NCBI RefSeq assembly: GCF_014489535.1
Contig: NZ_CP060783.1
Location: 2,604,001 to 2,668,000, forward strand
Direction: 5' to 3'
DNA length: 64,000 nt
Source: Diaphorobacter aerolatus
GTDB lineage: Bacteria; Pseudomonadota; Gammaproteobacteria; Burkholderiales; Burkholderiaceae_C
Shown here: one piece after another, positions 10,542 to 19,098 of the stretch
Layout of the letters: each line of letters starts with the position of its first letter
Position numbering within the stretch: the first letter of the stretch is position 1
The notes under the pieces: model-generated
What the model saw: only the letters and a program-made list of their open reading frames with translations
Told to the model about the DNA's origin: nothing
Database searches by the model: none
Position numbers and translations under genes: made by a program

Positions 10542-11279
10542 GTGATACCGACCCACAAAAACACCCACCCGCCCTGCGCCGAGCAGCGGATTTCGCGCTA
10601 CGACTGGAGTGCGCTGTCCGCGGAACTGGACGAGCAGGGTTGCGCCGTGCTGCAACGGCTTCTGTCCGTCGAGGAGTGCCAAAGCATTGCCGGGATGTAC
10701 CCGCAAGAGACGCTGTTCCGCAGCCACGTCCGCATGGCGCGGCATGGCTTTGGCAAAGGGGAATACCGCTATTTCCAGTACCCCTTGCCGGGCCTTGTTT
10801 CCGCGCTGCGCACGGCGCTCTATCCCCGCCTCGCACAGGTCGCCAACCATTGGAATGTACGCATGGCGCTGCCGACGCGCTACCCCGACAGCCATGCGAC
10901 CTATCTGGAGATGTGCCACCGCGCAGGGCAGCTACGGCCCACGCCCCTGCTGCTGCAATACCGGGCCGGTGACTACAACTGCCTGCATCAGGATCTCTAC
11001 GGCGATCTCGCGTTTCCGCTACAGGTCGCGATTCTGCTATCCGATCCGCAAGAGGACTTCACCGGCGGGGAATTCGTGCTGACCGAGCAGCGGCCGCGCA
11101 TGCAAAGCCGGGTCGAGGTCGTGCCGCTGCAACGCGGCGATGCGGTGGCGTTTGCGGTTCACCAGCGCCCGGTTCAGGGAACCAGAGGCAGCTACCGGGT
11201 CAACCTGCGCCACGGCGTGAGCCGCGTTCGATCCGGGATGCGGCACACGCTTGGCATCATCTTTCACGATGCCCAATAA
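10542..11279 (+). CDS. 2OG-Fe(II) dioxygenase family protein
   Basis: A 245-residue protein of the bacterial 2-oxoglutarate/Fe(II) oxygenase family (Oxygenase-NA type). The metal-binding pattern is visible as LHQDLYGD (His-x-Asp) and the distal His in VNLRHGVSRVRSG, which also holds the 2OG-binding arginine. The ending RHTLGIIFHDA is characteristic of this family. I chose the GTG at 10542 because AAGGA lies 6-7 bases upstream and no earlier in-frame start has a site. It lies 83 bp after aliA, but nothing in its sequence ties it to ring degradation. Confidence 0.75.
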   Translation: MIPTHKNTHPPCAEQRISRYDWSALSAELDEQGCAVLQRLLSVEECQSIAGMYPQETLFRSHVRMARHGFGKGEYRYFQYPLPGLVSALRTALYPRLAQVANHWNVRMALPTRYPDSHATYLEMCHRAGQLRPTPLLLQYRAGDYNCLHQDLYGDLAFPLQVAILLSDPQEDFTGGEFVLTEQRPRMQSRVEVVPLQRGDAVAFAVHQRPVQGTRGSYRVNLRHGVSRVRSGMRHTLGIIFHDAQ

Positions 11280-11336
11280 GCCCGGGGCTCGCGCGGCGAT
11301 TGACGCCAGCACTGGTCTGGCGGAGCGAACTGGTGT

Positions 11337-12560
11337 CTACTGCGCGGCGGCCGGGCGCAGCTTCTTCACTTCCTCGTCGCTCGGCTGGTAGTCCTTGCCG
11401 TCGGCGTAGTGGTAGTTCACCATCACGCCCCTGCCGAGCTTGGCGTCGTAGGCCGTCTTGCCGATATACGCGCCCATCGTGGACTGGTGATCCTGTGCGC
11501 GATAGGTGATTCGACCAAACGGCGTGTCGACCTCCAGCCCCTTGAATGCCTCGACCAGCTTGGCCGTGTCGGCGCTGCCATTGGTCTTGCGCAGGCCTGC
11601 GGCTATCGACTGGATTGCGTTGTAGCCGACGATGGTGCCAAGGCGCGGGTAATCCTTGTACTTGGCCTGATAGGCTTTAAGGAAGGCCGCGTGCTCGGGC
11701 GTGTTGATCGAATACCACGGGTAGCCCGTCACGGTCCAGCCCACGGGGGCTTCTTTCTTGAGCGGATCGAGATACTCGGGCTCGGCGGTCAGCAGCCCCA
11801 CCACCTCGCGGCCCTTGAACAGGCCGCGCGTGTTGCCTTCGCGCACGAACTTGCCCATATCTGCCGCGAACAGCACGTTGAAGATCGCGTCCGGCCTGGA
11901 ATCGGCGAGCGCCTGCACCACACTGCCGGCATCGATCTTGCCCAGCGCGGGTGCCTGTTCGGCGACGAATTCGATGTCCGGCTGCTTTTCCTTCATGAGC
12001 TTCTTGAAGGTGGCGACCGCGGATTGACCGTATTCGTAATTGGGATAGACGATTGCCCAGCGCTTCTTGTTGAGCTTGACCGCCTCGGGCACGAGCATGG
12101 CGACCTGCATATAGGTCGAAGCGCGCAGGCGGTAGGTGTAGGGATTGCCGTCCGCCCAGACGATCTTGTCCGTCAGCGGCTCGGACGCAAGAAAGAAGCG
12201 CTGCTTCTGCTTGGCGAAGTCGGTCAGCGCGAGCCCCACGTGCGACAGAAAGCTGCCCGTGAGCACGTCGATCTTCTCGCGGGCGTAAAGCTCCTCGGCG
12301 GCGCGCACCGCATCGCCCGGCGTGCCGTTGTCGTCGCGGATCACCAGCTTGAGCTGCTTGCCCGCGATGCCACCGGATTTATTGACTTGCTCTATTGCCA
12401 GTTCCATGCCCTTTCTATAGGGCTCGAGAAACGCTGGCTGGGCCTTGTAGCTATTGATTTCGCCGATCTTGATGACCTCGGCGGCGAAAGAATTCGATAC
12501 CAGAGCGCAGGCAGCCAAAGGCAGAGTCCAGCGCAAGGAAGTCCATTTGTATGCCTGCAT
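11337..12560 (-). CDS. Liv-type periplasmic substrate-binding protein
   Basis: A 407-residue exported binding protein (Peripla_BP_6 type). Residues 1-26 form a Sec signal peptide ending in SNSFA-AE, followed by VIKIGEINSY and a type I binding-protein core (VNKSGGIAGKQLKLVIRDDNG). It would deliver substrate to the LivHM/G/F proteins encoded at the other end of the locus; no other binding protein lies near those genes. The sequence differs from classic leucine-binding LivJ/K, in line with a non-amino-acid substrate, possibly cyclohexanecarboxylate. Confidence 0.85.
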   Translation of the reverse strand: MQAYKWTSLRWTLPLAACALVSNSFAAEVIKIGEINSYKAQPAFLEPYRKGMELAIEQVNKSGGIAGKQLKLVIRDDNGTPGDAVRAAEELYAREKIDVLTGSFLSHVGLALTDFAKQKQRFFLASEPLTDKIVWADGNPYTYRLRASTYMQVAMLVPEAVKLNKKRWAIVYPNYEYGQSAVATFKKLMKEKQPDIEFVAEQAPALGKIDAGSVVQALADSRPDAIFNVLFAADMGKFVREGNTRGLFKGREVVGLLTAEPEYLDPLKKEAPVGWTVTGYPWYSINTPEHAAFLKAYQAKYKDYPRLGTIVGYNAIQSIAAGLRKTNGSADTAKLVEAFKGLEVDTPFGRITYRAQDHQSTMGAYIGKTAYDAKLGRGVMVNYHYADGKDYQPSDEEVKKLRPAAAQ

Positions 12561-12781
12561 CGTTATTCACCTTATCACTAATTCATCTCAAGAGATGGCC
12601 TTGAAATGTACCCGGAAGTTGGTATTTACCTGAAAATATCAAACTTTCGTCGCGCTGGATTCACTGTCGGGAGCCAGGCAATGGCTATCAGCGCCTCACC
12701 AATCCACTCCCGCGCTCCCAAGCGCCCTTGAAGGCAGGCATTGTTTTTTTCCTGCCTGGTTTGTTTTTAAGTTCAACGAAC

Positions 12782-13555
12782 ATGAGTGCATTTCTTGAAG
12801 AACGTGTCCTGTCGGTACATCACTGGACCGACCGCCTTTTCTCCTTCACCACCACACGCGACACCTCGCTGCGTTTCTCCAACGGCCATTTCACCATGAT
12901 CGGCCTGAAGGTGGACGGCAAGAACCTGCTGCGCGCCTATTCCATCGCCAGCCCGAACTATGAGGAGCACCTCGAATTCCTGTCGATCAAGGTGCCCGAT
13001 GGTCCGCTCACGTCCAAGCTGCAGAACATCAAGGTCGGCGACACCATCATCGTGGGCAAGAAGCCCACGGGCACGCTGCTGATCGACTACCTGCTGCCCG
13101 GCAAGAACCTGTATCTGATCGGCACCGGCACCGGCCTCGCGCCCTGGCTGGCCGTTGCGCGCGACCCCGAGACCTACGAACGCTATGAAAAGGTGGTGGT
13201 GGTGCACGGTGTGCGTCACAGCAACGAGCTGGCCTACCAGGATCTGTTCGAGACGGAACTGCCCGGGCACGAATTCCTCGGCGAAATCACCAAGGACAAG
13301 CTGATCTACTACCCGACCGTCACGCGCGAGCCGTTCCGCAACCATGGCCGCATCTCCACGCAGATCAACGAAGGCAAGTTCCCGCAGAACATCGGCCTGC
13401 CCGAGCTGAATCCCGAGACGGACCGGGTGATGCTGTGCGGCAGCCCCGCGATGCTGGCCGAATTGAAGGAACTGCTGGAAAAGCGTGGTTTCAAGGAAGG
13501 CAACACGACCACGCCGGGCGACTTCGTGATCGAACGCGCGTTCGTGGAGAAGTAA
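12782..13555 (+). CDS. fpr: Ferredoxin/flavodoxin-NADP+ reductase
   Basis: A 257-residue soluble flavoenzyme passing electrons between NADPH and ferredoxin or flavodoxin. FAD contacts are in LLRAYSIASPNYEE, the NADPH-binding region is YLIGTGTGLAPWLAV and the C-terminal part has VMLCGSPAMLAEL. It ends in FVIERAFVEK, the long C-terminal tail of bacterial Fpr. The ATG at 12782 fits the family's N-terminus; the frame is open upstream but that part has no similarity to Fpr. Confidence 0.92.
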   Translation: MSAFLEERVLSVHHWTDRLFSFTTTRDTSLRFSNGHFTMIGLKVDGKNLLRAYSIASPNYEEHLEFLSIKVPDGPLTSKLQNIKVGDTIIVGKKPTGTLLIDYLLPGKNLYLIGTGTGLAPWLAVARDPETYERYEKVVVVHGVRHSNELAYQDLFETELPGHEFLGEITKDKLIYYPTVTREPFRNHGRISTQINEGKFPQNIGLPELNPETDRVMLCGSPAMLAELKELLEKRGFKEGNTTTPGDFVIERAFVEK

Positions 13556-13557
13556 CC

Positions 13558-13596
13558 AGAAAGAAAGCGGCAGGCTGACCACGGCCAGGCCGCTTC
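13558..13596 (-). terminator. Possible terminator between fpr and the small membrane protein gene
   Basis: On the minus strand AAGCGGC pairs with GCCGCTT across an 18-19 nt loop, and TTTCTTTCT follows. It sits just past the stop of the minus-strand gene and close to the convergent fpr stop. The tract is interrupted by C and the loop is long, so strength is uncertain. Confidence 0.35.
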
Positions 13597-13621
13597 CGGG
13601 CCACCGGCCTCGCGTGAAAGC

Positions 13622-13933
13622 CTAGCGCGCGTTCAGCCTGAGAGTGCTGCCGTTGTGATTCATGAATTCGGGCGCCTGTATGCCCTGGGCCACGTCGGCG
13701 GCCTTGGTGCGAATCTGGGCCGTGCCACGGTCAGCAGAACCCGGTTTTTGCGGCGCCGCCGACTGCGCCGTCCCGGCGGTCTGCGCCAAGCCGAAGGCTG
13801 GCAGCAGCATCCAGACACCCGCGAGCGTGACCATGCACAGCACCAACGCCACAAGGGCAACCCAGATCCAGCGTGCGGACACACCGCCAGCGTGCGTGGG
13901 TGGCGCCACCGGTGCGGTCGAGTTCAAATCCAT
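13622..13933 (-). CDS. Small single-span membrane protein, unknown function
   Basis: About 103 residues from the ATG at 13933 (a TTG two codons earlier is also possible). One transmembrane helix (WIWVALVALVLCMVTLAGVW) follows a short N-terminus. After it comes an Ala/Gln/Thr-rich segment and a conserved-looking ending EFMNHNGSTLRLNAR. The topology suggests a cytoplasmic N-terminus with a periplasmic tail. I do not recognise the family. It is convergent with fpr. Confidence 0.55.
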   Translation of the reverse strand: MDLNSTAPVAPPTHAGGVSARWIWVALVALVLCMVTLAGVWMLLPAFGLAQTAGTAQSAAPQKPGSADRGTAQIRTKAADVAQGIQAPEFMNHNGSTLRLNAR

Positions 13934-14094
13934 AGGCAAAAAATCCTCGCTGACGACTGTCTAACCGAGGTCTTTGATAGACAACAGCTAGTCGGCGCAA
14001 AGATTAACGGCCATTGATGACACCGGGACACCGATATTTGTAAATAGTGTAAATAATTGCGCGAATCTGCGGCGACCCAAGAGTCACCTGGAAG

Positions 14095-15035
14095 TTAGGC
14101 AAGCCGCGCGCCATTGGGCGGAAGGGGCGCAGTTTTCTGCCGCTTTTCCTCTTCTTCCTGCTCCAGCGCGCGCGCCACGGCGGCCGCGAAAAGCAGCACG
14201 GCGGCGGAAAAATACATCCACATCAGCAGCACCACCAGCGAACCGGCCGCGCCATAGGCCGAAACCACCGCCGCCGTCGAAAGATAAAACGCCAACGCCT
14301 GCTTTCCGCCCGTGAACAGGATCGCGCCGACAAACGCGCCGATCCACAGAAAGCGCAAACGGGGCGCAGCCGGTCCGCCAATGCGCATCATGCCGACGAA
14401 CAGCGCCATCGCCACGCCGAAGGCGATCAGCTCGTTGATGAATTGCAGCAACACCCCGAGCCAAATGGCAGCTTTGCGCTGGCCCAGGTCGCGACCACCT
14501 TGATCGCGGTGGAGACGACGAGCGAGATCAGCAACAGAAAGCCGATGGCCATGACGTAGGCAAGGCCGCGCAGACGCAGCGAAGCCATGTTCCACCATGC
14601 CGGCTTTTCGGTCTTGACCGGCTCGCGTCCGTTGTTCCACAACTGCTGCAACGAGTTCTGCAATTCCACGAACACGCCCGACGCACCCGAAAGCAGCAGC
14701 ACAAAACCGGCAATCGACGCGAACCAGCCCTCCGCCGGATTGCGCGCGCTCGACAGCGCCATGCGCACCACTTCCGCGCCGCGCTCGCCCACGACACTGC
14801 TCACCTGGGCGAGCAGATTGGTCTCCAGATACGACTGATCGATCCACCAGCTGAGCACACCGACCAGCACCAGCAACAGCGGCGCGAGACTCAGCATGCC
14901 GTAGAACGACATGGCCGCGCTCATGCGCAAACCCTCGGCATCCAGCCACAGATGCACGGCCCGCACCAGCGGCTCGATCACCGCATAGCCTGCCTTGCCC
15001 CAATCGAGGACGCGTTGTTTGAATGAAGAACTCAT
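14095..15035 (-). CDS. YihY/BrkB-family inner membrane protein (one frameshift)
   Basis: An integral membrane protein of the UPF0761 (YihY, virulence factor BrkB) family, 313 residues after repair. Six membrane segments can be traced, with the family's early MSAAMSFYGMLSLAPLLL and the C-terminal MWMYFSAAVLLFAAAVARALEQ. The frame breaks near 14474 in a TTT run; one restored T joins the halves exactly. The C-terminus is rich in Glu and Lys. The molecular function of this family is not established. Confidence 0.85.
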
Positions 15036-15136
15036 GCGGGCATTTTGGACGGGGATGCTTGTCCTTACATGTCAGCGCACGCCGACAAGACCGATAAACT
15101 CAGGCCATCAGATTCAGACAGGATGACTTTCTCACC

Positions 15137-15658
15137 ATGCGCAAGCGCTGCTCTTTGGTCGGCATGCCCGGCTCCGGAAAATCCACCGTGGGACGTCAGC
15201 TTGCGCGCCGCCTCGAGGTGCCGTTCATCGATCTCGACCAGCGCCTTGAAGAAGTGCTCGGTTCATCAATCCGCCAATATTTTGAAGAACAGGGCGAAGA
15301 GGCCTTTCGCAAGCGCGAAGCCGACCTGCTCGCCGAACTGACGTCGCGGCCCGGCGACATGATCCTCTCGACCGGCGGCGGTGCCGTGCTGCGCGAGGAC
15401 AACCGCGCCAATCTGCTTGCCCACGGTGGCAGCGTCATGTACCTGCGCGCCGCACCCGACGAAATTTTCAAGCGCATCCGTCACGACAAGGCTCGCCCGC
15501 TGCTGCAGGTGACGAATCCGCTACAGCGCCTGCGCGATCTCCACGCCGAACGCGATCCGCTCTACCGCGCGGCCTCGCACTATGTGATCGAGACCGGTCG
15601 CCCCACGGTCAACACGCTGGTCAACATGATCGTGATGCAGCTCGAAATGGTTCCTTAG
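15137..15658 (+). CDS. aroK: Shikimate kinase
   Basis: Phosphorylates shikimate at the 3-hydroxyl using ATP, fifth step of the shikimate pathway. The 173-residue protein has P-loop GMPGSGKS, the shikimate-binding DLDQRLEE and STGGGAVLR, and the lid arginine region HDKARPLLQ. Length and domains are those of AroK. In most proteobacteria aroK is followed by aroB; here a small minus-strand gene follows instead, so the usual aroKB pair is broken in this genome region. Confidence 0.93.
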   Translation: MRKRCSLVGMPGSGKSTVGRQLARRLEVPFIDLDQRLEEVLGSSIRQYFEEQGEEAFRKREADLLAELTSRPGDMILSTGGGAVLREDNRANLLAHGGSVMYLRAAPDEIFKRIRHDKARPLLQVTNPLQRLRDLHAERDPLYRAASHYVIETGRPTVNTLVNMIVMQLEMVP

Positions 15659-15837
15659 ACCACGGGAACCCGCGGCATTCATCGCGACGGATATTTGTCC
15701 TCATAGATCCGGCGTGCCTGAACGGGACTGCCCTGGTCAGGTAGACAAACGAGTGCACAGAGATTTTCGCCAGAATTCAAGGAGAAGACCGTCGAGCAAG
15801 TGGCCGACCTGTATTGCTCTCGATTTCGGGTCATGCA

Positions 15838-16116
15838 CTACACGGCCACCATATTATGTTTGGCCCGCCAGGAACGCACATGCGCGCCATATTCGGCCCG
15901 CACGCGGGCCAAAGTTGCCTGGTCTTTGACGCTCAGCCCGGCGCGTTCGCGGAACAACCGCGAACGCTCATCGCGCAGGCTAGCGATAAGTTTGGCGTCG
16001 GGGTTTTCTTTCCTGGTTTCATCGGCAATCTGTCCGGTGAGGATTGCGCGAAGGTCGGTGATGACCTCACAGGCGCACTCGAAGGCTATCGCCTCGGTCT
16101 GTGTCCATTTCTGCAT
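15838..16116 (-). CDS. Small charged hypothetical protein
   Basis: A 92-residue, strongly helical and charged protein (MQKWTQTEAIAFECACEVI..., later RDERSRLFRERAGLSVKDQ). A good ribosome binding site, AAAGGGGG, lies about eight bases before the ATG, which supports real translation. Similar short proteins are, from memory, often found on mobile elements next to toxin or kinase-like genes, but I cannot confirm a family. No partner gene survives here: the 52-codon frame at 15679-15834 that follows is not convincing. Confidence 0.5.
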   Translation of the reverse strand: MQKWTQTEAIAFECACEVITDLRAILTGQIADETRKENPDAKLIASLRDERSRLFRERAGLSVKDQATLARVRAEYGAHVRSWRAKHNMVAV

Positions 16117-16484
16117 TCTTCGACCCCCTTTACAACTGTTTGCTCCCGCGTACCCTAACTTGCAGTATCAGGGATCGCAACGTATGACCCATTTTGATTT
16201 ACAAGTTCATCATCATGTCTTGAGGCGAAATCACCATCAAGCTGAAATCGTAGGCCCAAGCGACGACGAAGGCCGCGAAACTAGCTATGCCGAATCCCCA
16301 AACCCTCGCTGTCTTTTCGGGAAAGGCATACAGCGAAAACAACCAAGCTCACAGCCCACAGCGTCACGTTGCACGATCAGAATTCAGCCATGCGCGGATA
16401 ATCCCACGAGCGCGTTCAACGCTTTCGCGTTCGCGATACGGCTTAACAACAGGCACGCGACGATGGCTCCCTGATTTCCCGACG
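16117..16484. other. Non-coding stretch before rluE
   Basis: About 370 bases with lower GC than its surroundings (for example around 16190-16260). I see no convincing gene, RNA or terminator. The open frame leading into rluE from 16287 lacks family similarity and a ribosome binding site. Confidence 0.4.
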
Positions 16485-17114
16485 ATGAATTTTTCTCCAC
16501 GCAAACCGACACTCCACCGCCCGACTCAACGCCTGCGCGGCGAGCCGCAGCGCAGCAACAGTGAGCCCGCGCGTTTGCTGTGCTTCAACAAGCCCTATGG
16601 CGTGCTCAGCCAGTTCACGCCCGAGGGCCGCTGGCGCGGTCTGAAGGAGTTCATCGACGTGCCGGGCGTGTATGTCGCGGGCAGGCTCGATGCCGACAGC
16701 GAAGGACTGCTGCTGCTCACCAACGACGGCTTGCTGCAGGCCCATATCTCGAGCCCGAAGTTCAAGATGGAGAAGACCTATCTGATTCAGGTGGAAGGCA
16801 TTCCCGAGGAGGCCGCGCTGCAGCGCCTGCGCGAAGGGGTGACACTCAACGACGGCCCGACCCAGCCGGCGAGCGCGCGTCGCATCGACACGCCCGCATG
16901 GCTCGAGCCGCGAGATCCGCCGATCCGCGTGCGACAGAACATTCCCGATTGCTGGATCGAACTCATCATCCGCGAAGGCCGCAACCGCCAGGTGCGGCGC
17001 ATGACGGCGGCCATCGGGCATCCCACATTGCGATTGATTCGCGCGGCCATTGGGCCGTATTCGATCGAGGGGCTCGCCACCGGCGAGTGGAAGGACGTGC
17101 CGCCGCAGTCGTGA
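16485..17114 (+). CDS. rluE: 23S rRNA pseudouridine synthase RluE-type
   Basis: A stand-alone RsuA/RluE-family pseudouridine synthase of 209 residues without an S4 domain. The catalytic aspartate is in GRLDADSEGLLLLTNDG; LLCFNKPYGVLSQF at the start and GRNRQVRRMTAAIGHPTLRLIR near the end are family hallmarks. RluE modifies U2457 of 23S rRNA. The ATG at 16485 fits the family start. Its TGA stop (17112-17114) lies inside the 3-bp target duplication of the adjacent IS element, so the insertion left the protein unchanged. Confidence 0.9.
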   Translation: MNFSPRKPTLHRPTQRLRGEPQRSNSEPARLLCFNKPYGVLSQFTPEGRWRGLKEFIDVPGVYVAGRLDADSEGLLLLTNDGLLQAHISSPKFKMEKTYLIQVEGIPEEAALQRLREGVTLNDGPTQPASARRIDTPAWLEPRDPPIRVRQNIPDCWIELIIREGRNRQVRRMTAAIGHPTLRLIRAAIGPYSIEGLATGEWKDVPPQS

Positions 17115-17115
17115 G

Positions 17116-17148
17116 TGACCCGTCCTAAATTACGTTGACACTTTAGAC
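17116..17148 (+). repeat. IS3-family left terminal inverted repeat (orfB end)
   Basis: Matches the other end over ~32 positions: both begin TGACC, share GTCCT and the core GTTGACAC. One C is extra here relative to the right end (CCC against CC), plus scattered substitutions. Confidence 0.85.
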
Positions 17149-18047
17149 GGTTGAACATTCCGGAGTAATTCAGCCATAGACGCCCGGTGCACAGCATCGG
17201 GCGTCTGCATTTTCAGCGATGTGTGCAGTCTCTCGCAGTTGTATATCTGCACGGACTCCTTCACCATTCGCCTGGCCTGGGCCAGATCGGCTGGCCTTTG
17301 AAGTAGTAACTCACCTTTCAGGATTCCGTTGACCCGCTCGGCCAGTGCATTCTGGTAGCAGTCGTAGCCATCGGTCATCGAGCACGTCACCCCGTGACGC
17401 TTGTGCAACTCCTGGTAGTAGTCTGCGCAGTATTGAATGCCTCTGTCCGAATGATGCGTCAGTGGTTGCTGGCTTTGTCGTGCTTTCAATGCGTTCTTGA
17501 ACGCCTGCGCCACTTCCTGCGTCTGCAGGCTTGCGTGGACATGCCAGCCCACGATCTTGCGTGAGTAGGCGTCTGTGATCAGGCTCAGGTAGACGAACTT
17601 TCCCTGCGTGGGCAGGTAGGTGATGTCCGCCACCCAGACTTGCTCGCTTCTTGTGGCCTGCTCCTGCTGTGGCCCGCCCTTGAGCAGGTTCGGGTGGCGC
17701 CTGAAGCGATGATGGCTGTGAGTTGTCTTGTGATAGGCCCGCTTTGGCGCAACAAGCATTCTGGCGTTGCGCAGCACATCAAACAGCGCGTCCCGTCCCA
17801 TCGCTATACCCGCCTTCTGTAGCGGAACCTCCAGCATTTTCTGGAGCTTGCGCGTGCCCACCCGGGGTTGGCGCATGCGCTCGTGTTCAACAAGTTGCAC
17901 GACCGTCTGGGCCTGGTTCATGCGCGCGGCGTGGCGCTGGCAGCCCTGGTAATGCGCCTGACGGCTCATGCCCATGTGTTGGCAAGCTCTGCTCACACTC
18001 AGTCCTTGGACGAGTTTTTCCTGGAGAACTTGCCCAAAGGCTTTTTT
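17130..18047 (-). CDS. IS3-family transposase OrfB (DDE integrase), made by -1 frameshift
   Basis: Catalytic part of the transposase. The DDE residues are visible in VADITYLP, THHSDRGIQY and NALAERVNGILKGEL. From a GTG at 17996 it is 288 residues, but the frame is open upstream to the slippery run at 18041-18047 and reads KAFGQVLQEKLVQGLSVSRA there, as expected of an OrfAB fusion. In IS3 elements the active enzyme is the fusion produced by -1 slippage on A AAA AAG. Confidence 0.88.
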   Translation of the reverse strand, partial: KKAFGQVLQEKLVQGLSVSRACQHMGMSRQAHYQGCQRHAARMNQAQTVVQLVEHERMRQPRVGTRKLQKMLEVPLQKAGIAMGRDALFDVLRNARMLVAPKRAYHKTTHSHHRFRRHPNLLKGGPQQEQATRSEQVWVADITYLPTQGKFVYLSLITDAYSRKIVGWHVHASLQTQEVAQAFKNALKARQSQQPLTHHSDRGIQYCADYYQELHKRHGVTCSMTDGYDCYQNALAERVNGILKGELLLQRPADLAQARRMVKESVQIYNCERLHTSLKMQTPDAVHRASMAELLRNVQPSKVST

Positions 18048-18391
18048 ACGACACGCACTCCGTAGTCTTTGCGAAGCACATCGATCACTGCTTCAAACAA
18101 TTGCGCCTTCTGCTGAGAATCCTTGAGCTGTACTTCAAGCTCCTTGATCCGTTGCTCAGGCGTGAGTGGCTGAGGTTCTTTATCTATCCGCATGGCAGCA
18201 GATGATGCACCAACACTCCAGCCCAGTCGCCCGTGTTTGCGCAACCACACCAACACGGTCGATCTCCCCTGAATGCCGTATTTGCTTTGCGCTTGTCTGT
18301 ATGTCAGCTCGCCTTTTTCTACCTGCTCCACCACCGCCAGCTTAAAAGCCAGCGTGTAGTCGCGCTGCGTACGTTTGATCTCTGATTCCAT
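17999..18391 (-). CDS. IS3-family OrfA (helix-turn-helix protein)
   Basis: A 130-residue DNA-binding protein with the transposase_8 type helix-turn-helix (YTLAFKLAVVEQVEKGELTYRQAQ, KYGIQGRSTVLVWLRKHG) and a leucine-rich coiled region (RIKELEVQLKDSQQKAQLFEAVI). It ends shortly after the A6G slippery run at 18041-18047, where part of the ribosomes shift to orfB. It recognises the IS ends and regulates transposition. Confidence 0.88.
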   Translation of the reverse strand: MESEIKRTQRDYTLAFKLAVVEQVEKGELTYRQAQSKYGIQGRSTVLVWLRKHGRLGWSVGASSAAMRIDKEPQPLTPEQRIKELEVQLKDSQQKAQLFEAVIDVLRKDYGVRVVKKPLGKFSRKNSSKD

Positions 18392-18411
18392 CTCGCTTGC
18401 CTTTTTTGCAA

Positions 18412-18443
18412 GTCCAAGGTGTCAACTTTATTCAGGACGGTCA
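18412..18443 (-). repeat. IS3-family right terminal inverted repeat (orfA end)
   Basis: Read on the minus strand it begins TGACCGTCCT and contains AAGTTGACACCTTGGAC, pairing with the left end at 17116-17148. Confidence 0.85.
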
Positions 18444-18576
18444 GAGCCAATATGAAGGTGAAGGCGGCATTCGCTGACAGGTGGAATGCGCAGCAGCTCC
18501 CTATGATGCTCTTTTATGCACATGCATTGCGCGTGCTGGCGCGCCGATGCATTTTCATTGCAAGGAGCACGCACGC

Positions 18577-19072
18577 ATGTCCAATTCCCCCAACGCGCAA
18601 GCCCGTGAAATCCTGTCCGCAGGCACGGCGGCACCGGATTTTTCCTTGCGCGCAACCCCGATCAATCCCTTGCCTTGAGCGAATTGCGCGGACGCCCGGT
18701 GGTGCTGGTGTTCTATCCCGCAGACTGGAGCCCGGTGTGCGGTGACGAGCTGGCGGTTTTCAATCAGGCCATGCCCTGTTGAAGGCGAAGAACGCGCAGG
18801 TTGTCGGCATCTCGGTGGACAGCGTGTGGTGCCATCAGGCCTTCATCAAGGATCGCAATCTGCATTTCGATCTGCTCGCCGACTTTGAACCCAAGGGCGA
18901 GGTCTCGCGCATCTACGGCGCTTATGACGACAAGGCCGGTTCAAGCAAACGAGCGCTCTACGTGATCGATGCCGATGGAAAGATCGCCTGGAGCTACCTC
19001 TCACCCGTGGCCGTGAATCCCGGTGTCGATGGCGTCATCGACGCACTCGACAAGCTCGGCCAGAACTCATAA
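18577..19072 (+). CDS. Peroxiredoxin (AhpC/TSA family; two frameshifts)
   Basis: A thiol peroxidase of 165 residues after repair. The start MSNSPNAQAREIL follows GGAG. The thioredoxin-fold core reads APDFSLRATPDQSLALSELRG, then VVLVFYPADWSPVCGDELAVF with the peroxidatic cysteine in the place of the usual TPVCT, and VVGISVDS. Frameshifts near 18660 and 18775 each need one C. No second resolving cysteine is evident after it, so it may be a 1-Cys or thiol-dependent enzyme. It pairs with the DsbA-like gene 26 bp downstream. Confidence 0.85.
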
Positions 19073-19098
19073 CCCATCCCACCAGAGAGAGCCCGAAC

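Larger units (their letters stand above)
17116..18443 (-). mobile_element. Complete IS3-family insertion sequence
   Basis: A 1328-bp element with imperfect terminal inverted repeats starting TGACC(C)GTCCT, and a 3-bp direct repeat GAG on both sides (17113-17115 and 18444-18446). It encodes orfA and orfB, both minus strand, joined by an A6G slippery run. All parts needed for transposition are present. The target duplication and intact ends indicate a fairly recent insertion. Confidence 0.92.

Noticed and set aside
15679..15834. 52-codon frame directly after the small charged gene
   Set aside because: Composition and ending give no recognisable protein; it could be a remnant but cannot be supported.
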